Positions 10,508 through 20,755 of a stretch of 64,000 bases of DNA are shown here, piece by piece. The translations under genes were made by a program, and so were the position numbers. Position 1 is the stretch's first letter, and each line of letters starts with the position of its first letter. The stretch is from Taudactylus pleione (Eukaryota; Chordata; Amphibia; Anura; Myobatrachidae). The stretch spans positions 1,922,001 through 1,986,000 of the forward strand of contig JAUIMM010000574.1 of NCBI GenBank assembly GCA_031769625.1, read 5' to 3'. The notes below the pieces were generated by a model. The model was given only the letters and a program-made list of their open reading frames with translations, made no database searches and was not told where the DNA came from.

Positions 10508-10673
10508 CAGCATGCCCCCTTTGGTGCGAGACCCGGAGCGATGGAAAGCCCGTCGCTCGTCGGGTCTCGCGCATGCGCACGACGGTGCTCCCTCCGTCAT
10601 GCGCATGCGCAGTGGGGAACATCGACCCACTTGCGAGCATACTGCCGCTCGCAAGCAGGTCTGAATGACCCCC
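10508..10673 (-). mobile_element. Harbinger-like MITE fragment, inverted
   Basis: The segment from CCCCCTTTGGTGCGAGACCCG to GGTCTGAATGACCCCC matches the terminal part of the 9212 element in inverse orientation, including CATGCGCATGCGC and GGGTCTCGC blocks. The inner half is absent, so this is a broken copy. It lies inside the Penelope-like element. Confidence 0.6.
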
Positions 10674-10826
10674 TAAGATCGTTAATCGCAGGTCATTATA
10701 GTAATTGGGGGGGTTGCTGCATGTGCTGGATGTTCGATATCAAACATCCAGCACATGCAGGACGATCAGTCAATGATCATCTGATCATTGTCTGATCAGA
10801 GGCATCACTCCGTGTGTATGGAGCTT
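10674..10826. repeat. Palindromic element fragment with 44-bp near-perfect palindrome
   Basis: A palindrome at 10717-10760 has arms starting CTGCATGTGCTGGATGTT and centre GATATC, with a single mismatched pair. It is followed by repeated TGATCA-type motifs and a GTGTGTATGG end like the right end of the 5959-6371 element. Likely part of a MITE; no coding. Confidence 0.5.
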
Positions 10827-11209
10827 AAGCACATAGGTTACCTGCACACACCCCTGAGTAGTCTGTGTGAGAAACTGCTTGCAGTGTACTGCAGAGCAGG
10901 GTGAGAGACTTGGATCTGTATGCTGGGGTGTTCTGCTCTTCACAGTAACAAGGTACTTGGTGGTTCAGACACGTGTTTCACCCATGGAGCTTTCTCACAA
11001 GGAAGCACCTCACACTCAATCAGGTTCTTCCAGTTTGAGAGAGAGCGCTGGACCAAGAATCTAGTCTCAGTTTTACATTTGCAAACATGTTTACATGATT
11101 ATATACATTTTATAGCATTTTTAAGTAAATTATAGCATAGAGGACATACTAATAAATCAACTTTACTTCTGATATAAAAAATATATATATTCACATTCAA
11201 CTCAGTGTT

Positions 11210-12751
11210 ATGGCAAGATCTAGACTTAAAAATTACAGAATCTCCAAGAAGAAGAACCAAGAGGACCTTCACAGCATTATCCCACCAGATCTGAGGGATA
11301 TGATACCCAGCACTAATTGGGAAAACAATTTCAAACAACTGAAGTATTATTTACAACTCAGACCTTACAATCCTTGAAAACTACCAAAAATAGAAATTAT
11401 CTCCAGGAGGTCCAAAACCTAAACTTTTTTCAATTTTCAATCTTATTATGGAGAATGTACATAAACAGTGGGAATCCTGCTTATTAAAGTGTTCACAGGA
11501 TTGTATCACTATTCTAATAAAGCATAAACTTTCAGTTTTAGAAAAGTGTGAAAAGGAAAGAGAGAGACCCTTGGCAAGAAACTCTCACAGTGGGAACAAG
11601 ACAACCATTTTCAGAATTGTTTTGACAAGATCAAAAAAGATTTAGAGAAATTTGAGAAGACCATTACTGAACACAAATGGAACAAATCCAGTCTTGATAA
11701 AAAAGATTTCTCCACAGGAAAAATCTTAAAGTGGAATCAGGAACTTAGAGCTACAGTACTTTAAACAAATGTTACAATTCCCACTATTCGCCATTTGAAG
11801 TAGATTACTCCTGTGAAGAGGACAACACAGAATCACAGACTCTGCCTGCCTGCCACGGACCCACTGATGTCATCTACATTGGCTGGTCATAGCCAGACAC
11901 CGGCGGCCACACGTGGAGCTAAGAGCCAGGGCCCGGCTCAGACAAACAGCTCCCGGATCACAGCCGGGACAGACTCTCAGGAGAGAGGATGAAGGACGGG
12001 GGAACCGGATTTACTAGAAAGGGCAAGTGGACAAGGTGTTCTTTTGGAAGGGACCTTAGTGGATTACTCCCGTCATGTTATTGCAGACACGAAAGGACAC
12101 ATGTTATCAGCATAGGATGTCCCATCAATAGTTATTGCATCAAGCTGAAAGAGATATTGAAGGGAGATGGACATCTTTAACTTAGATGTGAGTAGGAATA
12201 TTTTAATTCAATTTGAGTTTACTGAATCAACTGAATGGTTCTTCTATCCCTTTTTCTTGAGGAACAAATGTAAGAGGAATTGCATCAGAAAAAGAACAAT
12301 CCTTGTGGGCCTAAAGATTGCCTGACAGTTACTTCAAGCTTCAAGTACATTTGTAAAGCAAGTTGTACCCTAAATGATATTGCACTTGCTATCTTTGGTT
12401 TGTTTGTATATCAATGGGAACCGTTCTCCACATCTCCACAGCCAATTGTCCCGGAATCTACTGGACAAGGGGAGGATGAGGAGGAAGGCATGGGAGTAGG
12501 AAGATGAAACAGAACCATCAGAATGAGATTCACCAATGCCTCAAACACAATTGTCTCAAACCAACAGGAGAATTTGATTGAAATCCAAAACTTAGATGAT
12601 TTAAAAATGTATCAATCTATTCAATAAAACACTCTCTGCAACGCAAACATCATTACCGAAAAAAGGATTGACTCTCTCTCCTACCTCCATTTTTTACAGA
12701 TTTAGCTGTGAGAATGATCTCTATCTGTATGGCAGGAAACTGATACAAAAA
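11210..12751 (+). pseudogene. Penelope-like retroelement ORF remnant, N-terminal part
   Basis: An ATG at 11210 opens a basic 55-codon frame (MARSRLKNYRISKKKNQEDL...) that stops at 11377. Further pieces in shifted frames give a lysine-rich segment ending KKDFSTGKILKWNQELRA (about 11700-11754). From 12617 to 12751 there is an open stretch beginning LFNKTLSATQTSLPKKGLTL, then SPTSIFY and DLYLYGRKLIQK. A NLSxxTLxxxxxSLLxKGLxFxPT block before the reverse transcriptase is typical of amphibian Penelope-like elements, which prime on chromosome ends or nicks with a GIY-YIG nuclease. RT and GIY-YIG are absent: the sequence is cut at 12752 where a DIRS element begins. Several frameshifts make it a pseudogene. 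Confidence 0.6.
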
Positions 12752-13967
12752 TGTTCTTCTTCAGGGTCCATATGGCTCCATGGGGAGACATTGAGGTGAA
12801 AAGCCTTTTAATCCCAAGATGCTCCAGTCCTTCCCTCTATACCCTGCCCTCCGCCTGAGGGCACTTCAGTTTTGTTGGTGTCCGGCAAGGAGCTGGACCA
12901 CCATTATAACAGGGGCTGCCTTATGCAGCCCAAGCTTTTATTTTTTTTCATTTTATTTAATTTTTATTTCTACCAGAAGGGTGAGCAGCACCAGACTGTC
13001 CTCAGGACATCTGTGCTGCCACCCCATCACCCCTCCGCGGCACTGTGACTCCAAGCCTGTGCTATTTACTCCCTTTGGGGATACAGTGGGGACTATCTAG
13101 CAGGCTCCCTGGACCCCCAGACTGCAGCTTGGAATCCAGGGGTCAAGTAAAGCAGAACCCTGTTTGCAGGTACTCACATAATATTGCAGTCTTGCCTCCA
13201 GTCTCCGACCACAGACCAGAGTCACTGATGTGAACACTGGGGAAGCAGCCCACTACTCCAATAGACCACCGGGCATTAACATACTGGTACAGAAGCATAT
13301 ATTAAGGCCAGGGGACCTGGTGGTTAAAGTCAGCCAGGGGAAAAAGGTGATTTCCCAGCTGCTCCTCCTTCACCCTCCGCCCTCTCAGAGACAAATGGCA
13401 GCCATTTTAGGCAAATAGACTCAAGAAATTGCTGGGTCCGATCTCCCTGTATACCTCTCCCAAGGGTTAAGTAATACAGTGCTATAACCAACCAGCCACT
13501 GTGGTCTGTGTAGTTGATATTAGTACACATTGCAGAAAATGTGATTTTTTTTTTATTTGTATGTGACTTGTGCTAGCTCTAACTTTTCCTTTTCTATACT
13601 GTCAGTCATGGGCAGAACTATGGGAGACAATGGAGGTGCCTTCTGCCGGGCTCCAGCTCTGAAGGGGCACCTCCTCCATTGTCCACAACATATTCACCCC
13701 ACTTAGGGCTGTAAGTATGTACCCGGAGTGTACCATCATGGCCGCCCAATACATGGCACCTCTTCCCGGCCTATAATCTGTCTGCATGCAAAATGCTACA
13801 TTACAGTGTCAGCAGCTATTATAACTTGCCTTCGGGCATCTGGAATGAAGCTATCACCACTGCTGACAGTTATAACTATCCCTTTCTTCTGCTGTACCCT
13901 GTCATACTAAGGTAAAGAGGGTCATTGTACCTCACATTTGTGAGGGCAATCACATACATGACACCGC

Positions 13968-14262
13968 GTTGCACACTACATGGTGCCATATTTAATGCGG
14001 TTGCACACCCCCAGGTATCTTATTTTGCACTTGTGCAACTAACTTGTGCCTTATAAAGTGCTGCCACTCCAGGGGGCTTCTATTACTGCAATAACACACT
14101 ATATTGTGCTACATTTATATACATATATTGCACTGTTGCACATTACCTTGTGCCATATATAGCAGTGTTGCATACTACATGCTGTCATTTTTAATGCTGT
14201 TGCATACTATGTGGTGCCATATATAGTGCTGTTCCATATGTTATTGGGTCATATATAGCATG
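13968..14262 (+). repeat. Degenerate 32-bp tandem repeat in the DIRS leader
   Basis: Units starting GTTGCAYACTA occur at about 13968 and at 14167, 14199 and 14231, the last three spaced exactly 32 bp, each containing a TGCCATATnTAnTGC-like core. Intervening units are decayed. Confidence 0.6.
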
Positions 14263-14387
14263 TTTATACACTACATTGTGCAATAGTTCACACACTGCAC
14301 CATGTTTACTGCATTGCATCATTACTATGACGGGCAGAGGAAAGAATAATAAAGAATAATAAACAGCCTCGGGATCCTGTCACTATT

Positions 14388-16260
14388 TTGTTGTCCTGTA
14401 AAGCCTGCTCAGTGGGTTTGGCCCCAGGAGACTTTATTCAGGATGGGCTTTGCACTAATTGCTACACAGCCCCTGGTCCCTCAGCCCTGGTGTCTCTCCC
14501 TCAGGACCATCCCTGGGCAGCCTTTTCACAGATGCTGGCAGAGAGCTGTCCCCATAGTGGCTCCCCCTGTGGGATGGCCACAGCAGGTACTTCCTGCAAA
14601 TCCTTTGCCTCCCCCATGGGTAGACATGCTGTATCCCTCAGTACAGAGTTTAGCTAATACCTCTACAGCCTTGCAGCAAATGCTACACAAGGAAAAGTAT
14701 TTACCTACCGACCCTCTAAACAGGCTCTGTTCTCCTTGCAGTCCACTCAGTTATCTGATTCGGACATATCATCTGGAAGACGCAGACCTCTCTCTGACTC
14801 CATATAGCCACCCTCTAAGCTAGATATATACCTGCTCTTGTTAGAGCTGTAAAATCCATTTTACAAATTGAAGAGGCTGAACCCACTCCTAAGAAAAATA
14901 ATGCACTTTTTAAATGACAAAAGATAGTTTTACCAGAGTTCCCTCAATCAGACCAGCTATCTGATCACATGAGTGAAGCATGGAATATACTGGTAAAATG
15001 TTTGAAATCCGAATATAGGGCCTGATTCAGAGCCACTCGTAAGCGGCAGCTCGTTCGCTCCGAGCGATGTTTGCCCAACTGCGCATGCGTACGTATCGTT
15101 ATACGCATGCGCGAACCAGTCAGTGCAGTCAAAATTCATGTGCTCACAAAATAGCAAATGCCTGCTATTTTGAGTGACAGAATAAGGGTGGTAACAGGGG
15201 AAGGTGCTTGAAAACAGGGAGTGGAGATCTGATCGCAGGCGTGCTTAAAGGTCAAAACGGGCATTTTATGGGTGTGCATATTTAAAATAGCAGCATCATT
15301 GACCACGTCACTGGGTTTTTTTTAAGCCAGAACTGCTCGAAAAATTGTCGTAGCAAAAACCAACCACAAGAATAGCGAGCAGTTCATACCCTGTTCGATG
15401 TACTCGATTAATCTAATAAATAGCGGACATGACGTAGGATGCGAGCGGCCAGGGGGCGTAGTTTTCCAAAAAACGACCGCAAGTTTTGTTCTCTCGTTCA
15501 GACCTAGAGGCGTGAACAGAAGGCAAACAGCGAATGGTTCATTTGAATAGCCACCCCTAATTTCAGGCCGAGTGAGCGCTATTTGCGTCCGGCTCTGAAT
15601 CAGGGACATAATTCAGTACCATTTGCCCAATTCCAGCTATCGATTGCAGTAAATGGGAAGTTCCCCCACCAGTGAATTCTCATAAATCTTGTTTGGTTAA
15701 AAATGCTGGGTGGCAAAAGCCATTGAGAGTTGGGCAGAAGCTCTAGAAGAAACATTTCCCTCTGATGATTCATAGGATCAACTATCTTATGTATCTCACA
15801 TTAGGGATGCAGCCTCCTACTTAGGGGAGGCAGCTATGGTTATGGCTCTCTTGGCCTCCAGGATATCTGCCACTTAGGTAGTGGCCCGTCATATCATTTT
15901 TCTAAGTTCCTGTAAAGCAGGTTAATATTAGAAACATGCTCTGGAGTCTCTTCCCTATTTGGGGGACATACTATTTGGTCCAGAGCTAGATCAAATTGTG
16001 ACTACTATGGCAGTTTAAAATACAGCTTTTCTGCTCTCTACATACAATACAAAGCCTTGGACATCATCCTTTCGGTCCTTTTGCACTCAAGTAAAAGCCA
16101 AAGGTCAGTCTTTTCCATGTCACCAGATGTCAGCCAAGGCCTCCAAGCCTAGGGCCAAACAGTCGTGGGCTACAAGACATCCAGCAGCCAAGTCTATGGA
16201 TAAGCTTGCAGACTGACGGTGCAGGCCTCTCCCTGGGGGCTCCCAAGATGGGAGGCCGAC
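14388..16260 (+). pseudogene. gag: DIRS gag remnant (split by a MITE)
   Basis: From 14388 it reads CKACSVGLAPGDF...GLCTNC, a paired CxxC metal-binding motif. The same motif opens the gag of the 46.9-kb DIRS copy (CTTCKVQLAEGEG...GLCRQC), followed in both by a PWAxFxQxL segment. Coding resemblance resumes after the MITE at 15608: ESWAEALEETFPSDDS, then IRDAASYLGEAAMVMALLAS matching NLRDSATYINEAALDIST in the intact copy. Stops and frame changes occur throughout. Gag would form the particle that packages element RNA. Confidence 0.7.
15018..15607. mobile_element. Harbinger-like MITE inserted in DIRS gag
   Basis: The left end GGGCCTGATTCAGAGC is repeated inverted at the right end (GCTCTGAATCAGG), and ATA flanks both sides (15015-15017, 15608-15610). 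It is 590 bp, non-coding, and shares the CATGCGTACG-type GC-rich palindromic segments and termini with the 9212 copy. It interrupts the DIRS gag, so it inserted after the DIRS element. Confidence 0.72.
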
Positions 16261-16279
16261 TTGTTTAATTCACCCAGAT

Positions 16280-16576
16280 TTGGCAATAGACCACGTCAGA
16301 TGCTTGGAAGTGGTCTCCCACGGATATGACCTCCCCTTCCAGAGCAACCCCCCAATAGTTATTTTGCACAGGACCTCCATTGGGCTCAAACAAGCCCTGC
16401 TGCTCCATAAAGCCATTCAGTCCTTACTGAATTCAGGAGTAATAATTTGGGTCCCCTCCTCACATCGGTGCCAGGGCTATTATTCTACCCTTTTCTTAGT
16501 TAAGAAGCCCAATGGGTCTCATTGGCCTATCCTCAATCTCAAATCTCTGAACAAGTTTATCAGGGTGCCCAAGTTA
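16280..16576 (+). pseudogene. DIRS reverse transcriptase, N-terminal fragment
   Basis: The open frame contains LEVVSHGYDLPF, then GYYSTLFLVKKPNGSHWPIL and NLKSLNKFIRVPK. The equivalent segment of the 46.9-kb copy is GFYSNLFLVQKPNGSYRPIL followed by NLKALNKSLRVPK. Sequence identity ends after RVPK at about 16573, where hAT coding in the opposite direction begins. RT palm, RNase H and recombinase are all missing. Confidence 0.8.
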
Positions 16577-17038
16577 TACTGCTACTGGTGATGCTGCTAT
16601 TGTTGCTGCGTAAGGTGATACATCTACCCAGTGGGCAGTCACAGTCATATAGTCCTTAGTCTGCCCTGTTCCACTTGTCCACATGTCCGTGGTTAAGTGG
16701 TCATTGGTTACAACTGAATTTTTTAGGACACTGAGGACACTTTTTCTGACATCTCTGTACATTCTCGGTATCGCCTGCCTAGTGAATTGGAATCTAGATG
16801 GGATTTTGTACCGGGGACACATTACCTCCATCAATTGTCTAAATCCACCTGCCCTAATGGCGGATACTGGATGCACATCTAACACCAACATAGCTGTCAA
16901 GTCCTCAGTTATCCGCTTTGCAACAGGATGACTGCTGTCATACTTCATTCTCCTCGCTAAGGAATGTTGGAGGGTCAATTGCCTTTTAAAAGAAGTAATA
17001 TGTTCCAACCTCCTCTCTGGGATGATGAACAACTCCAA
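16577..17038 (-). pseudogene. hAT transposase, N-terminal half
   Basis: The open frame includes ARRMKYDSSHPVAKRITEDL, LDVHPVSAIRAGGFRQLMEV, PRYKIPSR, MYRDVRKSV and LTTDMWTSGTGQTKDYMTVT. The last block holds the first catalytic aspartate of the hAT DDE core in its usual context (TDMWTS). The following alanine/threonine/serine-rich segment is also common in these proteins. The rest of the core, including the second Asp, the Glu and the dimerisation domain, is missing at the junction with the DIRS fragment. hAT transposases cut and paste their own element; this piece cannot. Confidence 0.85.
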
Positions 17039-17249
17039 GCAGCAGCAGTAGGTGTAACAATGAAGGATCCTCCGGAGTAATCCCAGATTGGAGAGGCGTT
17101 AGTCATGCCAGTGACATGGCCTGCAAGACTACTTCCGATCCTCATTGAGGAGGAAATTGATGAGGAGGGAGTTGACTGTGTGGTTTGCAGGCACTTGGAT
17201 ACAACAGGACAAAGGGATTTATGTGTCCCTGGACTGCTTATGGTCTTAG

Positions 17250-17382
17250 CCACAGTTTCTGAAATTGACAGTAACTTTTTATGAATGTGCTGCAGGTGAT
17301 GTATAAGGGAGGATGTTCCTAGGTGGTTAAAGTCCTTAAACATACTTATTATACCTTTACATAAGCTACATTTGGAAGACAT
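17250..17382 (-). pseudogene. hAT BED-type zinc finger segment
   Basis: SSKCSLCKGIISMF gives a CxxC pair, followed by LIHHLQHIHKKL with a histidine pair. The arrangement C-x2-C then H-x3-4-H is that of BED fingers, the DNA-binding module at the start of hAT transposases. The frame differs from that of the transposase core, so at least one frameshift separates them. Confidence 0.7.
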
Positions 17383-17440
17383 TTGTTATCTGATTTAGAT
17401 AGAAATATTTCCAGACCAAAGAGGTGGAATTTTTAGTCTT

Positions 17441-18165
17441 CTACCAGGCATGGACCGTGATGGACTTTTTCATCCCACGGACAACAACTGTCTCCCCTGG
17501 TGCCTGATGTAAACAAACCACATCACCATCAGAATCCTCCTCGTCAACTTCCTCCTCAGCGCCAGCTACATCAATATTCTCATCCTGTTGTACTTCTACA
17601 GTGACATCTTCAATTTGAATATCAGCAACTGGACTGTGGGTGCTCCTTTCAGCACTTGTAGGGGGCGTGCAAATGGTGGAAGGAGCCACCTCTTCCCATC
17701 AAGTGTTGGTATAGTCAGGCATCGCAACTGTCGACACACTTGGACTCTCCTTCAGGATCTGTGATATCTTCTTAGAACGCAGTTATTTGCTGTGCTTTTG
17801 CCAACTTAACTCTTTTCATTTTTCTAGCGGGAGGAGGAGGGCTTCCATCATCATGTGAAGCTGAACCACTAGTCATGAACATAGGCCAGGACCTTAGCCG
17901 TTCCTTGTGACTCCGTGTCATAAGTGGCATACTGGCAAGTTTACATTCTCCTCAGACGATTTCAATAAATTTTTTGGGGTAATTTTACTGAACTTTGGCT
18001 TTTTGGATTTTACATTCCCTCTACTATGACATTGGGCATTGGCCCTGGCAGACAAAGTTGATGGCATTTCACTGTCTATGTCATGACTATTGGCAGCAGC
18101 TTCAGCACTAGGAGGAAGTGGTTTTTGATCTTTCCCTATTTTATCCTCCAAATTTTTGTCCTCCA
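17441..18165 (-). pseudogene. hAT N-terminal acidic and basic coding segments
   Basis: A possible initiation codon near 18165 opens MEDKNLEDKIGKDQKPLPPS, followed by a lysine-rich stretch (KSKKPKFSKITPKNLL). A second open frame at 17689-17441 is acidic (AGAEEEVDEEDSDGD). Both lie just upstream of the BED finger in the transposase direction, as expected for a disordered N-terminus. The frame is broken between them. Assignment is by position rather than by a family motif. Confidence 0.45.
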
Positions 18166-18251
18166 TTATTTTTATGGAGTGAATAGCCCCGGTATAAATT
18201 ACCCCTACACCACATAGGGCAGCCCCTGTAAAAAATATTTGGACTGAATAA

Positions 18252-20056
18252 ACAGCACAGGACAGCACCACTGTACTGGACTAATATAGCAGATCAGGTC
18301 ACCCCCCAGACTGATACAGCAGCACAGCACCATAGGACTAGACTGATATAGCAGCACAGCACCATAGGACTTGACTGATATAGCAGCACAGCACCATAGG
18401 ACTGGACTGATACAGCAGCACAGCACCATAGGACTTGACTGATATAGCAGCACAGCACCATAGGACTGGACTGATACAGCAGCACAGCACCATAGGACTG
18501 GACTGATACAGCAGCACAGCACCATAGGACTTGACTGATATAGCAGCACAGCACCATAGGACTGGACTGATACAGCAGCACAGCACCATAGGACTAGACT
18601 GATATAGCAGCACAGCACCATAGGACTAGACTGATATAGCAGCACAGCACCATAGGACTAGACTGATATAGCAGCACAGCACCATAGGACTAGACTGATA
18701 TAGCAGCACAGCACCATAGGACTGGACTGATATAGCAGCACAGCACCATAGGACTGGACTGATATAGCAGCACAGCACCATAGGACTGGACTGATACAGC
18801 AGCACAGCACCATAGGACTGGACTGATATAGCAGCACAGCACCATAGGACTGGACTGATACAGCAGCACAGCACCATAGGACTGGACTGATATAGCAGCA
18901 CAGCACCATAGGACTGGACTGATACAGCAGCACAGCACCATAGGACTGGACTGATATAGCAGCACAGCACCATAGGACTGGACTGATATAGCAGCACAGC
19001 ACCATAGGACTGGACTGATATAGCAGCACAGGACAGCACCACTGTACTGGACTAATATAGCAGATCAGGTCACCCCCCAGACTGATACAGCAGCACAGCA
19101 CCATAGGACTGGACTGATATAGCAGCACAGCACCATAGGACTAGACTGATATAGCAGCACAGCACCATAGGACTTGACTGATATAGCAGCACAGCACCAT
19201 AGGACTGGACTGATACAGCAGCACAGCACCATAGGACTAGACTGATATAGCAGCACAGCACCATAGGACTAGACTGATATAGCAGCACAGCACCATAGGA
19301 CTAGACTGATATAGCAGCACAGCACCATAGGACTAGACTGATATAGCAGCACAGCACCATAGGACTAGACTGATATAGCAGCACAGCACCATAGGACTGG
19401 ACTGATATAGCAGCACAGCACCATAGGACTGGACTGATATAGCAGCACAGCACCATAGGACTGGACTGATACAGCAGCACAGCACCATAGGACTGGACTG
19501 ATATAGCAGCACAGCACCATAGGACTGGACTGATACAGCAGCACAGCACCATAGGACTGGACTGATATAGCAGCACAGCACCATAGGACTGGACTGATAC
19601 AGCAGCACAGCACCATAGGACTGGACTGATATAGCAGCACAGCACCATAGGACTGGACTGATATAGCAGCACAGCACCATAGGACTGGACTGATATAGCA
19701 GCACAGGACAGCACCACTGTACTGGACTAATATAGCAGAGCAGGTCACCCCCCAGACTGATACAGCAGCACAGCACCATAGGACTGGACTGATATAGCAG
19801 CACAGCACCATAGGACTAGACTGATATAGCAGCACAGCACCATAGGACTAGACTGATACAGCAGCACAGCACCATAGGACTGGACTGATATAGCAGCACA
19901 GCACCATAGGACTAGACTGATATAGCAGCACAGCACCATAGGACTAGACTGATATAGCAGCACAGCACCATAGGACTAGACTGATATAGCAGCACAGCAC
20001 CATAGGACTAGACTGATATAGCAGCACAGCACCATAGGACTAGACTGATATAGCAG
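18252..20056 (-). repeat. 32-bp minisatellite (about 56 units) in the hAT leader
   Basis: The unit is 32 bp with a shared AGCACCATAGGACT core followed by GATATAGC or GATACAGC. A non-standard spacer containing GACAGCACCACTGTACTGG recurs at 18261, 19032 and 19707, spaced 771 and 675 bp, which differ by exactly three units (96 bp). The blocks upstream of the second and third spacers encode identical 138-residue minus-strand frames (18626-19042 and 19301-19717), showing a recent 675-bp duplication. Because 32 is not divisible by 3, the apparent peptide repeats every 96 bp. The open frames are an artefact. Confidence 0.93.
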
Positions 20057-20345
20057 AGCAGGTTGATATGATACAGCAGAGTCACTTTCCCACAGACACT
20101 ACACTACACGTCCTCTCACTACACTCTCTTGGACTGGTGTGAAGATGTCGGGGTGGGAGGCGTGAAATGTGCAAAGTCCAGGTCTCGTGAGAATCCGACA
20201 CCAGGATGATGATGTTTTGCCTTGTTCTGGGAACCGAGTCTGGAGGGAAAACCCGAGACGAACTTGGTTCCTGGCTCGGGACGGGGGGGCTTGGGGTGGG
20301 GTTTGGATTTTAAAAAATCTAAACCTGCTCATCAATAATAAAAAC

Positions 20346-20755
20346 AAAACTCAAGTCACAATAATTAAACAAAATACTGTAAGTTTCATCAGTTATGTAT
20401 TACAAAAGAAGTATACATCAGATATTTAGAAAACAACAGAGTGACAATTAAACATTTATGTAATAAGTAGTTTGTAAATAAAATTAGATTCATGATTTAA
20501 TTATTACTCCCTGTATAAGATCCCCAGATCTCGGTGCAATGACAGATGTTCTCCTGGCAACAGAAAAGCTTCTAATGGAGGATTCCATGTCTGCTGCTAT
20601 GACTGTGTCCCGTGTTCTGAGGGGGAAATGTCCAATGTTACAGGTAGGGATGTGTCATACACAGGAAGAATCCTCATATGAGAGAGGCTGTAAATGCATT
20701 CAGGCTACTGTACAAGAAAAAATCTGCTTAGCTCATTCTTATTTTAACACTAGCA
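20346..20755. other. Short unique sequence between hAT and satellite
   Basis: AT-rich sequence, then a stretch at 20529-20643 that is open on both strands and ends in a donor-like CAG|GTAGGG. It could be a lost exon, but the acceptor side lacks a good pyrimidine tract and I recognise no protein family. I do not call a gene. Confidence 0.3.

Larger units (their letters stand above)
12752..16576 (+). mobile_element. DIRS retrotransposon, old copy, 5' half only
   Basis: The left edge (TTCTTCTTCAGGGTCCAT) matches the terminal repeat of the intact DIRS copy (reverse complement of 52679-52696), and the next 150 bp follow its inverted-repeat and leader layout. A leader of about 1.6 kb, a gag remnant (14388 onward) and the start of RT (16280-16576) follow in the same order as in the 46.9-kb copy. 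The element stops abruptly inside RT after RVPK, where hAT sequence begins. It is interrupted by a MITE at 15018-15607. The many frameshifts show it is far older than the 46.9-kb copy. Confidence 0.8.
16577..20345 (-). mobile_element. hAT DNA transposon remnant with minisatellite leader
   Basis: Reading leftward from about 20345: a non-coding leader (20345-20057), a 32-bp minisatellite (20056-18252), an N-terminal coding segment starting with Met at about 18165, an acidic segment (17689-17441), a BED-type zinc finger (17382-17250) and the start of the hAT transposase core (17038-16577). The transposase is cut before most of its catalytic core. The outer inverted repeat and target duplication could not be identified, so the right boundary is approximate. 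Confidence 0.7.

Noticed and set aside
18205..19963. Minus-strand frames across the 32-bp minisatellite as Cys/Val-rich proteins
   Set aside because: They follow a 96-bp (three-unit) artefactual period and overlap one another in different frames.
20529..20643. Candidate host exon before the satellite
   Set aside because: It is open on both strands and has a donor-like end, but the acceptor is weak and no protein family is recognised.
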